This document shows, piece by piece, positions 1 through 11,634 of a stretch of DNA of 64,000 nucleotides. Positions within the stretch are counted from its first letter, which is position 1; the number at the start of each line of letters is the position of its first letter. The stretch spans positions 24,515,452-24,579,451 of the forward strand of contig OX637294.1 in NCBI GenBank assembly GCA_951799445.1, read 5' to 3'. The stretch is from Pseudisothecium myosuroides (lineage: Eukaryota > Streptophyta > Bryopsida > Hypnales > Lembophyllaceae). A program made the position numbers and the translations under genes. The notes beneath the pieces were generated by a model, which searched no databases, was not told the origin of the DNA, and saw nothing but the letters and a program-made list of their open reading frames with translations.

Positions 1-1000
1 TGTTTTAAGTATAATCACAATTAATTGATGAATACATACTAAAAAGTCATTGTAATAGTTCCAAAACAACATTAAGTTACCATTGTAGTTACATAATTTT
101 TTTTTAAATATACATTTAAAGCATTTTAGTACTAAAAAAATCTTCATTTCGGATTTTTTTAGTACTAAAATTGTAGGAATGTAACTAAGATTTTTTTTTA
201 ATCTATTTTGGCATTGATATGATGACACTTTCACTTTCAATCTACCACCCTATTGTTAGTTATTATGTCACTTTACACTTTTGAGTACATTAGAATAAAA
301 ACAAGTGCAATTAGAAAGCCCACTAGATTTCAATTGAGAGGGTGACCACAACAGATAAGGGAGCCGACCCATTTTCGATTAGCCACCCATTTCCGTTAGT
401 TAGATTGCTTTGTTTTTGATCAATTGGTGACAGGTTTAGGTGACACCTCACGCAAATATTTGTGAGAAGGGGAAGCACAAATATCAGGGAGGGGTACATT
501 GAAAGCATAGAATGACCATAAGATGTACATTGGAAACTACAATTATCACCTGCATTGAAGCATTGTCGATTTTGTAACCAGCCTATGGTTGGAAATATGA
601 TGACATATATAACAAGAATAGGTTGAATGGAATCTTCACAAAAAAAATTCACAGTAATTTTATTTTTGAGGAAAAAAATGTACAAAAATATGGAATCCTT
701 CTTAAATCTATTTCTCTAAACGGGAAATTTTTACCCTCATCATACCCATACACCAGATATGCTGAATTACTTAAGTGATTGGAAATGAGTCGTCTCCCTT
801 ATATCTTCTATCTTATGTATGTTCTCAAAGGATTCTACCCTGTTATATTAGAGGATGTGATATTAAAGAGGGCCGAGTGCAACAATACCTGCACACTAAC
901 CTGTTTCGATTGATGTTCGGGGCCCAGATAAGACGAGCAGCGCAAAGGAGGGAGACCAGAGCAAGCGTCGAGCAGGAATGGACATGGTGAGAGAGGTTGG
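1..1000. other. AT-rich flank without a recognisable gene
   Basis: No supported gene, RNA or mobile element was seen. The first ~750 bases are AT-rich with short A and T runs. The short open frames on both strands have no recognisable motif and no matching splice sites. Confidence 0.5.
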
Positions 1001-3340
1001 GGACTCCTTGATCCCAAGCTCACGAGCTTTCGCAGAGCAAGGGTGCTGCATGCTGAAGTCTGTTGCGGGTGCTCGTATGGCTGTTGTGGTGAATTGAGGG
1101 CTCAAGGAGGGAGATTTCTCGCACTGTTGTGTTAGGATGATGGAATGTGGGAAGTACTACTGCAATGCTCGCTTGTCCAGGATTTGTAGTGGGGTTCTGA
1201 CTTGTTTCTCTGCTCTGGCAGTTGGTTTGGAGCCATTTTAATTTGAGCTCGTGGGAGTGTGATGGAAATTGGAGGACGGAGGTGAGATGCCAGCTGTTGT
1301 AGGAGAAACGTTGTATCGACCTTTCCTGCTCGAACTACAGGAGAGGAGAGGAGCGCTTGCTCCTTGGGAGCTTGCGGAGCGCGAGTAATTAATTTGCTGA
1401 CTGATGATATCTTGCTGCGCAATTAGTGCAGTGCAATTCAAATAGCAGGTCCTCTAATTCATCCCGATTTTTTTGGGCTTAGGAGCAGATATGGGAGTTT
1501 CACAGACTGAGCAAGAAGAAATGAGCCGTTTCGCGAACTAGGGTTTAGGATTTTCGCTTGAGGAAATTCAATCAACTTGGAATTGGAACTCGTGATATAT
1601 TGCGGTCCATGGCAATCAGCATATCTATAAGTTATTCAATGCTGATGACTGCGTGATTCCCAGTCTTCGAACCTTGAAAGAAGCTTGGGCCTGCAAGAGA
1701 AGAACACGGATTCATGTCTTTCCGGATTAGTACTTATTCCCGGCAAAGCTAGAAAGAACTGCTCAAAGTGTGTACTATAGATGTGGTGTGAGCTGCAACA
1801 GAGTTCAGTGGCAGCAGTCTGGATTTAGGGCCGGTAAGATGTATCGAACCGATTGAGAACTCACGTTTGTGTTGCAGAGTCGAAAGCGACTTTGCTATCA
1901 CCTTGTTTGCTTCACATTTGAACGATGTGCTGGAAATGGCCAAATCGGTGCCACATATGCTGATTCCTGTCATATTCACGCAATTCGAGGTATCTTCATA
2001 TGTCAGAATAGGGGTGTGCACGTGTGCACCATGGGGCAGGAGATTGGGCAGCGCGAACAGCAGGGAGGAAGTCAAAGTTGTGTCAGAATGGTAGGGAACG
2101 AGACAAGTCGAAAACACATTCCGGGAACTGGATTGAGCGATCTGGCTGGGTTGGGGATTGGGTTCTGACCCCTGTTGCGATTCATGGATTTGTTATGACC
2201 AATTCTGATAGGTTTTCATGCATATTTCTATATATGTCATTCAAACGATTTAAATTAGTCTTGTCATTCATATCAAAGGAGAACTGTAATTTAGTTTGAA
2301 TCTAAGTTTTCTGATGACCCTCTTTGAAGCGATGGTAATTTTCAATAGTCAAGTCAGTTGATTGGGGTCGTATGCTAATCAATAGGTGTGTGTTGAATTC
2401 TTGCCTCAGCAGTTGATTGATCCCGTAGACGGAGCTGCTCCTGGTGAAGCTGCAGTGGAGGTTTGCCGTCCTTGGGCAGTTTGTCTTGCTTCATTTGGCC
2501 GTCGGAAGCGTCAGGTATGCGGTTTTGTTTGTGGACTTTATTTAATGTGTTAGGGTTTTCAGGATTGGAGGTAGTGGCAGATTTTTCGCACATGTAGTTT
2601 CTTCTCAATTTGATGTGTTTCTGTCCACAGGTTCAATTCTGAGGTCCATTCCGGCGTTGTTCTTTGTTATGTTCTTCTTAGTAACAGTTAGTGTGAATTG
2701 GTTTCTGTAATGCAGGCAGATAGCGATGGGACTGCCACCTCAATTGGTGTCGTGGGATTTAGATTGTAGACAACAATTGCAGTGCAGGAGAGAACAGAGA
2801 AGCTTTTTGTTGGGGCGTGGACTAGGTGGTGCACAGGTGAGTGAATTAAGCGGTTGGATGACTTGTGACATGGGTTGGACTACTGTGGTCATGCTGACAA
2901 CAAATGTGTCGAAATATGTGGTCTCCTTTACAGCAATGTTTGATAAAGAGGTTGTGACATTTTTCCAAACGTAACCGGGTAGGAACATGGTTGACCGAAC
3001 CCTAAACCCCGGTATTGATGGGAAGAGCGCTTTGAATGGTACGAAGTTGCTTATTAACAGAGTGTTGACGTTTGTGTACCCAGGATATCTGTGCAATCTC
3101 AGTCTTCAGGTCTCCATGGCCTATCTACCCTTCTTTATCCCTGCCCTTGTCCTCTCACATACGAGGCAGTGGACCAATCCGGTGTTCACCATTTTCATCA
3201 GTTTGGAAGAGATCACCTTCGAATTCCAATGCTTCAGGTATGTATCATATGCCCATCGTCACAGAAAGAGTTTGCCTCTCCTGGTGAGAATGTGACTGAC
3301 ATGGGTAAAGCATGTTGCGGTGGATTCAGGTGAACTACAG
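1001..3340 (+). other. Probable 5' part of the OSB-like gene, exons unresolved
   Basis: This stretch is less AT-rich than its flanks and holds several exon-like islands. One runs about 2410-2514 (cag acceptor, GTCAG|GTATGC donor) and another 2716-2836 (TGCAG acceptor, CACAG|GTGAGT donor). A possible exon ends near 3238 (CTTCAG|GTATGT). A short ATG frame at 1050 (MLKSVAGARMAVVVN, then stop) resembles the start of a mitochondrial presequence. The next recognisable exon begins about 3341, so these islands could be 5' UTR or N-terminal exons of that gene. I could not find the OB-fold expected in an OSB protein, so either the exon model is incomplete or the gene has decayed. Confidence 0.3.
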
Positions 3341-3854
3341 TCGGTTGAAGAACTTTGGAAAGAGTACTTTGCGGATCCTACGCAGTGGTGGGACAACAGA
3401 GCTGACAAGGTATGACTAGATAAAAGAAAGCGGATACAATACCCGGCTCAACAAGTGACGGGACGTTTCTTGCTTGTACAAGGCCACATGGGCTTATGGG
3501 CACTTCGTAAAGCACCAAGTATGAAATTGCGTTGTTTGCTGTCATTGAGTGGAGTGAACACTGCTCAGATCATTGCAGTGTCATCAACAAATATTCCTGG
3601 AATATTGATTGTTAGATGCAAAATGAATATGAGACAGTTTTTTAGGATCTGATCATGGGTTGTGGTGCCTACAGAGGAATCCTAGATCACCTGACTTTAG
3701 GCATAAGGTGGCAAGGAAAGCACTTTGGATATATGGCTGGTCAACTCCACCATGGGTAAAGGGAATGCTCAACTTGGCAACTGAAGGGAGAATGCAACCT
3801 CCTGTTGATTATCGCTCCAAAGATTCTCAAGACACAACACAAGGAGACAGGTAA
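3341..3854 (+). CDS. OSB-like organellar ssDNA-binding protein, C-terminal PDF-motif exons
   Basis: Two adjoining exons encode a PDF motif, the C-terminal single-stranded-DNA-binding module of the plant OSB family, which acts in mitochondria and plastids. The first exon is open from 3296 and ends at 3409 (GACAAG|GTATGA). It reads SVEELWKEYFADPTQWWDNR followed by ADK. The second starts at 3675 (CTACAG acceptor) with RNPRSPDFRHK, then ALWIYGWSTPPWVKGML, and ends at TAA 3852-3854. The join is phase 0 and restores the expected WWDNR...PDF.HK...LW...P.WV order. The 5' border of the first exon is uncertain (candidate acceptors at about 3310, 3329 and 3340), and the central OB-fold was not located upstream. 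The gene may therefore be partial or have diverged N-terminal exons. It lies about 400 bp upstream of a DYW PPR gene on the same strand. Confidence 0.6.
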
Positions 3855-4259
3855 CTTTAGGAATTGAGTTGGCTACCTTGTCTAGTGACTAGAGTAGGTG
3901 CATCTAGAAATATGTGATTTTGGGTGAGTTTAAGGATTTTTGTGTGTGCAATATGCTCTGTTCTTCCTTTTGGTTATTGGGTGCACGTAAAGTGGAATGA
4001 TTTGCAATGAAGTGCTATGTGTGTGAGAGCTATTAAGAATTCAAATAAATGGATGCAAATTTGTGGATGTTGAAATATGTGACTGGGCATTAGTGGCCTT
4101 GCACCCTTTCACTGTGTATCAGTGTTCTTCTTTCGAAGGGATTTCTATTGAAGAATCTATTGATGAATCAGGCTATCTAAGGGCTACAATGGAAGAACAT
4201 CCATTGTGCCTAGTACTGCAAGAGAGTCGAGGCATATTTTACCGGGTGGTGGCGGTAGT

Positions 4260-7200
4260 ATGTCCTTGAAAACTGCAAGAAGCACGACTGAAGCAATCGG
4301 TAATTTGAAGAATGGACTAGAACAAGGCATGGCCATCGACTCGTCTATGTATGTTGAAGTTTTGAGACGGTGCTTGAAGGAGGTAAACCTTAATGTTAAT
4401 GTCGCGAAGCAGGTTCACGACTACATCAACCAGAGTGGAATGGAGCAGAATATATATGTGGCAAACAACCTAGTGAGCGTGTATATCAGGTGTGGAGAAT
4501 TGGAGGATGCACGTGGAGTGTTTGATAAACTTGTGAACAAGAACGTGTTCAGTTGGACCATTATGATTGGAGGTTATGCAAAGCACAATCATGCTGAAAA
4601 AGCAATGGAACTTTTCAATCAAATGTGCCAAAAAGGGGTCCAGCCAAATGCATTTACCTTCTCGAGCATCCTGAAGGCATGTGCCGATCCATCTGCTTTG
4701 CAGTGGGGCAAAGAAGTTCATGCGTATGTAAGACATGCTGGGCTTGAATCAGATTTGCGTGTGGGCAATGCGCTTGTCCACATGTATGCAAAGTGTGGCA
4801 GTTTGGTTGATGCTCGGCTAGTTTTTGACCGGATGGAGGATCGTGATGTGATCACGTGGAACGTGATGATTGGTGGACTTGCACAACACGGATGTGGGCA
4901 AGAAGCATATGGACTGCTTCTTCAAATGAAACAGGAAGGCCTCGAACCCAATGTGATCACGTATGCGAGCATTCTGAATCCGTGTGCAAGCGCAGGGGCT
5001 TTGGAGTGGGTGAAGGAGGTTCACAGGCATATCCTCAAAGCGGGACTTGAGTCGGATTTGCGTGTGGGTAATGGGCTTGTCCACATGTATGCAAAGTGTG
5101 GCAGTTTGGTTGATGCTCGGCTAGTTTTTGACCGGATGGAGGGTCGTGATGTGATCACGTGGAACGTGATGATTGGTGGACTTGCACAACACGGATATGG
5201 GCAAGAAGCATATGGACTGCTTCTTCAAATGAAACAGGAAGGCCTCGAACCCAATGCAATCACGTATGCGAGCATTCTGAATCCGTGTGCAAGCGCAGGG
5301 GCTTTGGAGTGGGTGAAGGAGGTTCACAGGCATGTCCTCAAAGCGGGACTTGAGTCGGATTTGCGTGTGGGCAATGCGCTTGTCCACATCTATGGAAAAT
5401 GTGGCAGTTTGGTTGATGCTCGGCTAGTTTTTGACCGGATGGAGGATCGTGATGTGATCTCGTGGAATGTGATGATTGGTGGACTTGCCGAAGACGGATA
5501 TGGGCAAGAAGCATATGAACTGCTTCTCCAAATGAAACAGGAAGGCCTCGAACCCAATGCAATCACGTATGCGAGCATTCTGAATCCATGTTCAAGCGCA
5601 GGGGCTTTGGAGTGGGTGAAGGAGGTTCATGGCCATGTCCTCAAAGCGGGACTTGAGTCGGATTTGCGTGTGGGCAATGCGCTGGTTCACATGTATGCTA
5701 AATGCGGTAGTTTGGTTGATGCTCGACTAGTTTTCGACAGGATGGAGGATCGTGACGTAATCACATGGACCGTGATGATTGGTGGACTTGCACAACATGG
5801 GTGTGGGAGTGAAGCATATGGACTGCTTCTTCAAATGAAACAGGAAGGCCTCGAACCCAATGTGATCACGTATGCGAGCATTCTGAATCCGTGTTCAAGC
5901 GCAGGGGCTTTGGAGTGGGTGAAGGAGGTTCATGGCCATGTCCTCAAAGCGGGACTTGAGTCGGATTTGCGTGTGGGCAATGCGCTGGTTCACATGTATG
6001 CTAAATGTGGCAGTTTGGTTGATGCCCGGCTAGTTTTTGGCAGGATGGAGGATCGTGATGTGATCACTTGGACCGTGATGATTGGTGGACTTGCTGAACA
6101 CGGATGTGGGCAAGAAGCATATGAACTGTTTATGCAAATGCAAAGGGAAGGCTTTAAACCCGATGCATTCACTTATACGAGCATTCTGAATCCGTGTTCA
6201 AGCGCTGGAGCTTTGGAGTGGGTGAAGGAGGTTCATGGCCATGTCCTCAAAGCGGGACTTGAGTCGGATTTGCGTGTGGGCAATGCGCTTGTCCACATGT
6301 ATGCAAAGTGTGGCAGTTTGGTTGATGCTCGGCTAGTTTTTGACCGGATGGAGGGTCGTGATGTGATCACATGGAACGTGATGATTGGTGGACTTGCACA
6401 ACATGGGTGTGGGAGTGAAGCATATGAACTGTTTATGCAAATGCAAAGGGAAGGCTTTAAACCCGATGCCTTCACGTATGCGAGCATTCTGAATCCATGT
6501 TCAAGCGCAGGGGCTTTGGAGTGGGTGAAGGAGGTTCACAGGCATATCCTCAAAGCGGGACTTGAGTCGGATTTGCGTGTGGGCAGTGCGCTGGTTCACA
6601 TGTATGCTAAATGCGGTAGTTTGGATGATGCACAACTAGTTTTCGACAGGATGGAGGATCGTGACGAAATCACATGGACCGTGATGATTGGTGGACTTGC
6701 AGACCATGGATGTGGGCACGAAGCCCTGGAAGTGTTCAAAAATATGATTGCAGACGGTGTGAAGCCTAATGTGATCTCATTCGTTGCAGTGTTGTCGGCC
6801 TGTAGTCATGCTGGCCTTGTGGATGAGGGCCGTAGACTTTTTCTGGCTATGACACAAGATTATGGCATCGAACCTACTGTAGTGCTTTGTAACTGCATGG
6901 TGGATGTTCTTGGCCGAGCAGGACACTTGGAGGAAGCAAAGCTCTTGATTGGCAACATGCCAGTGGAACCAAATGGGGCAACTTGGGGAGCCTTGCTTGG
7001 TGCTTGTAGAACGTATGGGAATGTGGATTTGGGCAAGCTTGCCGCTAATGAGCTTCTCAAGTTGGAACCGAAGGATGCCTCTGCATACGTGCTTTTCTCG
7101 AATATCTGTGCTGCAGCTGGCAAGTGGGAGGAGGTGTTGTGGGTGCGCACTATGATGCAGGAGAGAGGTGTACGCAAGGAGCCCGGGCGTAGCTGGATTG

Positions 7201-7589
7201 AAGTTGATAACAAGGTGCATGATTTTGTTGTTGCGGATACTTCTCACCCAGAAGCGAAGGAGATCTATGCTGAGCTGAGGAGATTGAGTGAGAGAATTAA
7301 GGCCGAAGGGTACATTCCTGATACCCGGCTAGTGTTGCGGAACATTGAGGAGGAGGAGAAAGAATTTGCTCTTTGCTCCCATAGTGAGAAGTTGGCTATT
7401 GCTTATGGACTCATGCGGACACCCTGTGGAGAGCCAATTCGGGTGTTCAAGAACCTTCGAGTGTGTTCAGACTGCCATATAGCAACCAAGTTTATCTCAA
7501 AGGCGACTGAACGAGAGATTGTTGTGAGGGATGCTAGTCGCTTTCACCACTTCCAAAATGGCATGTGTTCTTGTGGTGATTACTGGTGA
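4260..7589 (+). CDS. DYW-class PLS pentatricopeptide repeat protein, putative organellar C-to-U RNA editing factor
   Basis: An intronless gene of 1109 codons from the first ATG (MSLKTARSTTE...); a TGA lies in frame at 4164 and no other ATG intervenes. The body is an array of P, L and S pentatricopeptide motifs, followed by E/E+ motifs (around ATWGALLGACR and KEPGRSWIEV) and a complete DYW deaminase domain. The DYW domain shows the catalytic HSE (CSHSEKLAIAYGLM), the CSDCH zinc-binding cluster, HHFQNGMCSCG and the terminal DYW. Such proteins bind organellar transcripts one base per motif and deaminate a nearby C to U. About 715 residues are seven copies of one 101-residue unit, far more uniform than usual in this family. 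No clear transit peptide is visible at the chosen start. An upstream exon could supply one (see findings). The exact target is unknown. Confidence 0.93.
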   Translation: MSLKTARSTTEAIGNLKNGLEQGMAIDSSMYVEVLRRCLKEVNLNVNVAKQVHDYINQSGMEQNIYVANNLVSVYIRCGELEDARGVFDKLVNKNVFSWTIMIGGYAKHNHAEKAMELFNQMCQKGVQPNAFTFSSILKACADPSALQWGKEVHAYVRHAGLESDLRVGNALVHMYAKCGSLVDARLVFDRMEDRDVITWNVMIGGLAQHGCGQEAYGLLLQMKQEGLEPNVITYASILNPCASAGALEWVKEVHRHILKAGLESDLRVGNGLVHMYAKCGSLVDARLVFDRMEGRDVITWNVMIGGLAQHGYGQEAYGLLLQMKQEGLEPNAITYASILNPCASAGALEWVKEVHRHVLKAGLESDLRVGNALVHIYGKCGSLVDARLVFDRMEDRDVISWNVMIGGLAEDGYGQEAYELLLQMKQEGLEPNAITYASILNPCSSAGALEWVKEVHGHVLKAGLESDLRVGNALVHMYAKCGSLVDARLVFDRMEDRDVITWTVMIGGLAQHGCGSEAYGLLLQMKQEGLEPNVITYASILNPCSSAGALEWVKEVHGHVLKAGLESDLRVGNALVHMYAKCGSLVDARLVFGRMEDRDVITWTVMIGGLAEHGCGQEAYELFMQMQREGFKPDAFTYTSILNPCSSAGALEWVKEVHGHVLKAGLESDLRVGNALVHMYAKCGSLVDARLVFDRMEGRDVITWNVMIGGLAQHGCGSEAYELFMQMQREGFKPDAFTYASILNPCSSAGALEWVKEVHRHILKAGLESDLRVGSALVHMYAKCGSLDDAQLVFDRMEDRDEITWTVMIGGLADHGCGHEALEVFKNMIADGVKPNVISFVAVLSACSHAGLVDEGRRLFLAMTQDYGIEPTVVLCNCMVDVLGRAGHLEEAKLLIGNMPVEPNGATWGALLGACRTYGNVDLGKLAANELLKLEPKDASAYVLFSNICAAAGKWEEVLWVRTMMQERGVRKEPGRSWIEVDNKVHDFVVADTSHPEAKEIYAELRRLSERIKAEGYIPDTRLVLRNIEEEEKEFALCSHSEKLAIAYGLMRTPCGEPIRVFKNLRVCSDCHIATKFISKATEREIVVRDASRFHHFQNGMCSCGDYW
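4716..6836 (+). repeat. Seven tandem 303-bp PPR units
   Basis: Units start at 4716, 5019, 5322, 5625, 5928, 6231 and 6534, each with a GTTCA(T/C) codon pair and a constant 303-bp spacing (101 residues: end of an L motif, one S, one P and most of the next L). Long stretches are identical between units, for example the AGLESDLRVGNALVHMYAK core. The seventh unit diverges in its second half. The pattern implies recent tandem amplification or gene conversion. Assembly collapse or expansion is possible here. Confidence 0.95.
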
Positions 7590-8484
7590 CGAGGTTGGCA
7601 ATCTTGACCAATTGTAGCCTATGTTGTTGTCTGGAGCTCTTCATTGGAATTTGTCATCATCTGTGAATATGTTATGGTGATCATTGATTGAAAACTATTG
7701 CATTGGTTGGAAATGACTCCAGGAACATGTTCATAGAGGTTGTCACCTCCTGCATTTTCTTCACCTATTGTTTTTGTGAAGAATACAAGATCAAAGGTTG
7801 GTAAATTTAGCTATAGAAATGATTTTAGCACTACCACTTGCCTTACATCCTTCTGTTGGCAACATCAAAATCTAAGGATTCTTTATTGAGAGGACTATTC
7901 ACATGGAAATGTCAATTGATTATTTTGAAGTCCTTCCTTAAAGAAGAAGAGCATGCAAGCTCGTTATTTTCCAATAGCGAGTTTACTTTGGTTGCTTCAG
8001 CTATTGCGCTTATAATTAGGTAACTTGATTTTTGATCCTTGCTTTGGTGTCAATTTTGGAAGTTAAATTCCTACAAGATCGAGAGTACATGTAACAAAGT
8101 TGTCAAAAGTTGTCATGTTTAAGTGCATTGAGAAAAAATACAATAGAAAAAATTTCTTTTTTGAAATTGGATTGTACAAAAGTGTACCAGACAGCTACTA
8201 TGGGAATGTGGAAAATTTCAAACCAGTTGATTGTGTAGATTGCAAGCTCATAGAAGAAAAGGATTTTTTTGAACCTTGCTCAACAGAGTCAAAAATCTTT
8301 TAACTTCTCATGGAATGAGATTTTTGCACTATACATAGGCTTTTTTTACCATTGCCTATTATATCATGGTAGTTATATGTATGTCAAATTTTAGAAGTAG
8401 ATGAATTTTTTTTCACCAACTGCTCAAAGTTGCCCCTTTTGCCCAAGAAACTTCAAGCAACATAACTTTTGATTTGGATACGTA

Positions 8485-8544
<60 letters not shown>

Positions 8545-8659
8545 TTGATGAAGTTCATGTAAGCTCACATCTTGTTTCAAAATTTTACAAACATCCATTC
8601 TAAAATGACTTCTATGATACAAACCTAAACTTCATGTTGTCCCTTTGAGGAACACGTGC
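7590..8659. other. 3' flank of the PPR gene, with a (TA)n tract
   Basis: The first few hundred bases after the stop are probably 3' UTR, though no clear polyadenylation signal was assigned. A pure (TA)n tract of more than 50 bases lies at about 8489-8541. No other gene was seen. Confidence 0.6.
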
Positions 8660-8809
8660 ATGAGAGAGAATTTGGGCCCTCTAAAGGGCCACGAGTTCCC
8701 ATGAGTTCTCCACAAGTTTTGAATAGTTCCTGACTGTTGAAACTGTGCCACCACAGCAGGGTGACATGGCCGGGACTCGGCCACATCAGATTTTCAAAAA
8801 AAAAATTAA

Positions 8810-8843
<34 letters not shown>

Positions 8844-8952
8844 TTTTTTATAAATATATTTTTCGGACAGCCCATACCATTATTCACAACATGGGGACAG
8901 ATTGGGGAATGGGCCTGAAACGGCCCTTTCTTGGCCCCAAATCCCTTCTAAT
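8660..8952. mobile_element. ~0.3-kb MITE with GARATTTGGGGSC-type ends
   Basis: The left end (about 8660, GAGAATTTGGGCCC) and right end (GGCCCCAAATCCCTTCTAAT) are imperfect inverted repeats. They resemble the ends of a second copy at 43645-43950. The interior contains a shared CCACATCAG segment and an AT-rich core. It directly abuts a truncated TTAA-type element, so it probably inserted into it. Confidence 0.5.
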
Positions 8953-9755
8953 GCCTATGAGCTGAAATTTTCTCCTGATTTTTTGAAACTTTTTTTGAAG
9001 CTAGAAAAACTGATAAGCTTTTGTGGGAACATAATGTTTTTCACAATCGGTGCCCAAGAACAAACGTTATGACCAAATAAGCTCAAAACAAGGGACAGGG
9101 GGCAGCCCAGGTAGCCAAAAAAAAAAATTCAATATTTTTTTCTCATAGATTACATTTTTGTCTAGTTGGAAAGCTTTGATTCATTTCATTTGGATTTGTT
9201 ATGAAAAAGTTATGGACATTCTTAATTTTGGGGCAAATAGAGCATCTTCTTGAAAAAAACACTTGTTGGATTCATTTCTGAATGCAATTTTTGCAATTTT
9301 TCAAAATAAATAAATTTTCATGCTTTAGTTTACTTGCTAGAAAAATCTCACCATTGGAATTAGTGTATTTTAATTCCATCTGAGAGATATTAATATTTTA
9401 GATAATCCTCCAATCTCGTACCTACTTCTACTTTACAATTTTTTTAAGAATGAAAATTAAGCTTTTTTGAGTTTTTCTTTTTTTCCTAGACTTTCAATTC
9501 AATTCTCTACTATAAAGATTTAAAGTTCAAAATTCTATAGTACAAAAATTTTAAGTTAAAAATGTTCAAAGTCAAAAAATCTAGTCTCACAATGTGCTGA
9601 AAAACTTGTTTTTTTCACTTTTACTAGTTAGGTGTAAGTTCCTACGATTAGATGTGAAAAAAAATAAATTAAATTGTTTTTTTACTCTTTGCTATAGAAA
9701 TGGCAGTTTTCAGTGTTTTTTGGCAGAAAAAAGGCCTCAGTCCTTTAGGGATTAA
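8953..9755 (-). mobile_element. Truncated TTAA/CCCCTAAAG element (copy 1)
   Basis: The interior matches the family described at 19172-20107, including TGAAATTTTCTCCTGATTTT, the CGGTGCCC...GAACAA segment and the CTCACCATTGG segment. The right end is TCCTTTAGGGATTAA. The other terminus is missing, replaced by the MITE at 8660-8952. Confidence 0.65.
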
Positions 9756-11634
9756 GAATGGAATCTTTTTATTTATTTTTAAAAAATAAAATTGTATGCC
9801 TTCTTAAAGTTGTAATTTTGTTAGATTTTTTTAGAAATTAGAAATTACCATGGATTTCCAAAGAAAAAGTGACAAAAATTCACATCAAATACACCTGGAA
9901 AAATCTGAAAATTTTACCATGTCTATACTACAATATAGAACATCATGGTGTGAACTAAACAGTGTGCCATTCTATAATTGGATATAAAATTGACCATGAT
10001 TACAAACCTAATGTTTGAATTGCAATAAAATATACAATTTAAAAAAAAAATTGAATTAGTGAATTAGTGAAGAAACAAGAAATCATAAAATTCTTTTCAT
10101 TAGCTAGGCTCAATTTTAAAAAAAATCATTTTAATTGTTAAACTTCCAATCAATCAGAAATATAGAACTAGATGTTGCCAAAATACCTAAAAACAATAAG
10201 ATGATTTGTTTTCAACCATTAGTTTAGAGTCAAATCCTCACTTAAAATAAGAGTAACATTCTTAATGATGCAATTTTGTTACAATGACAATAATGTGGCA
10301 CATCCTTCAACTACATGCAAACAAAAAAAAATAGAAAAATCATCTAGGCTATATTAAAGCTGAAGGAACATTGTCATTATCATCATCAAGTGTATACTAA
10401 AGTTGAAGGGACACTGTGATTATCATCATCAAGTGCGTACTGAAGCTCAAAGGACATTGTCATCTAAGCATCACAAATTGGCACCCATAGTGTTTGTGGT
10501 ATAAAAAAGATGCACTTGAATGCTTGATCATAATTCTCAAGGGCTTTTTTTAGATATATGGGGAATTATACTCTTTCATCCATACATTTGTCTTCATGAA
10601 TTTCAATATTTGATTTGACTTTACTAGAACAATTACCAAGAAAAATATGTAATATAATGCTTGCTAGCATATTATTTTGCACGTATTGCAATAACTATTA
10701 AGTTTTGCAAAATGATGGATTTTTTTAATGACCCAAGGGTAGTATAAAATTTTTAAATGTACTACAAAATATGTTTTTAACAAAAAAATTGAGGTCTTTA
10801 TCAAAAGAGATTGTGATATGTTTTATGATTAGAAATTATTTATCTATTCAAATTTTTAAAAACATTTGTAAATATTTTTCAAGTAAATTTAAAAGTATTT
10901 CACTTTGATAATGCAAGAAATTTAGAGAATCAGATGAAATTTTTATTGTTTGAAATAAATGATTATTGTAAGCTACTCTACCTTTCCCTGACTCAAAACA
11001 AAAACAATAACTTTTGGAGAATTTTTTTAGTGTGAATTTAGAATACTATATCATAATGGTATAAAAATTAAAGTCCTTAATGATGGTAGAAAAACATATC
11101 CACACCAAAATTCAACCAAATTTGAATCCATAAAGACTTGTCCAATAATGAGATTTCAATATTTGATTTGAATTTTGAGTTTAATTTATTTGACTGATTT
11201 TTCTATTTTCTAAAAATAAAAAACATTTATGAATCTATTTTCTAAAAATTCTATTTGGTGAGAATTGACCAATTCGAAGAGATCATAAAATTGTAAAAAA
11301 ATAAGCTAAACTTTATATTATCTAAATCAATGAAGAATATTTCATGATTTGGCCAAAAACAAAATAAATTTGAAAAAAAATCTTATATGACATACTCTAA
11401 GCTGCTAAATAATTATACAACAACACCTACTTTGGGCCTTTTTGGTCTTCTTCAAGTTGACTAGCATTCTTTCAAATGTCAATTTTGTTAAATTGGTGAT
11501 ATTTCAATAATTTGGCATATTTCGAGATGTTAGACTTGAAACATAAATCCATACATGTCCTAGTGTGTGGCCTCAAATTAGACCTTTGCTGAAGACATAT
11601 AATTTAAGAGACAACAATGAAATCATCAATTTTG
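9756..11634. other. AT-rich intergenic DNA
   Basis: No gene was seen. A short imperfect tandem repeat lies at about 10350-10465, about 58 bp per unit, built on the phrase ATTATCATCATCAAGTG. The remainder is AT-rich DNA with no recognisable element. Confidence 0.55.

Noticed and set aside
3675..3854. This exon as the first coding exon of the PPR gene only
   Set aside because: It reads as the second half of an OSB PDF motif in phase with 3341-3409, so it belongs primarily to the upstream gene. The splice into the PPR frame is kept only as a testable possibility.
4206..4259. N-terminal extension of the PPR protein starting at 4206
   Set aside because: The codon there is GTG, not ATG. In a plant nuclear gene the first in-frame ATG at 4260 is the better start unless an upstream exon is spliced in.
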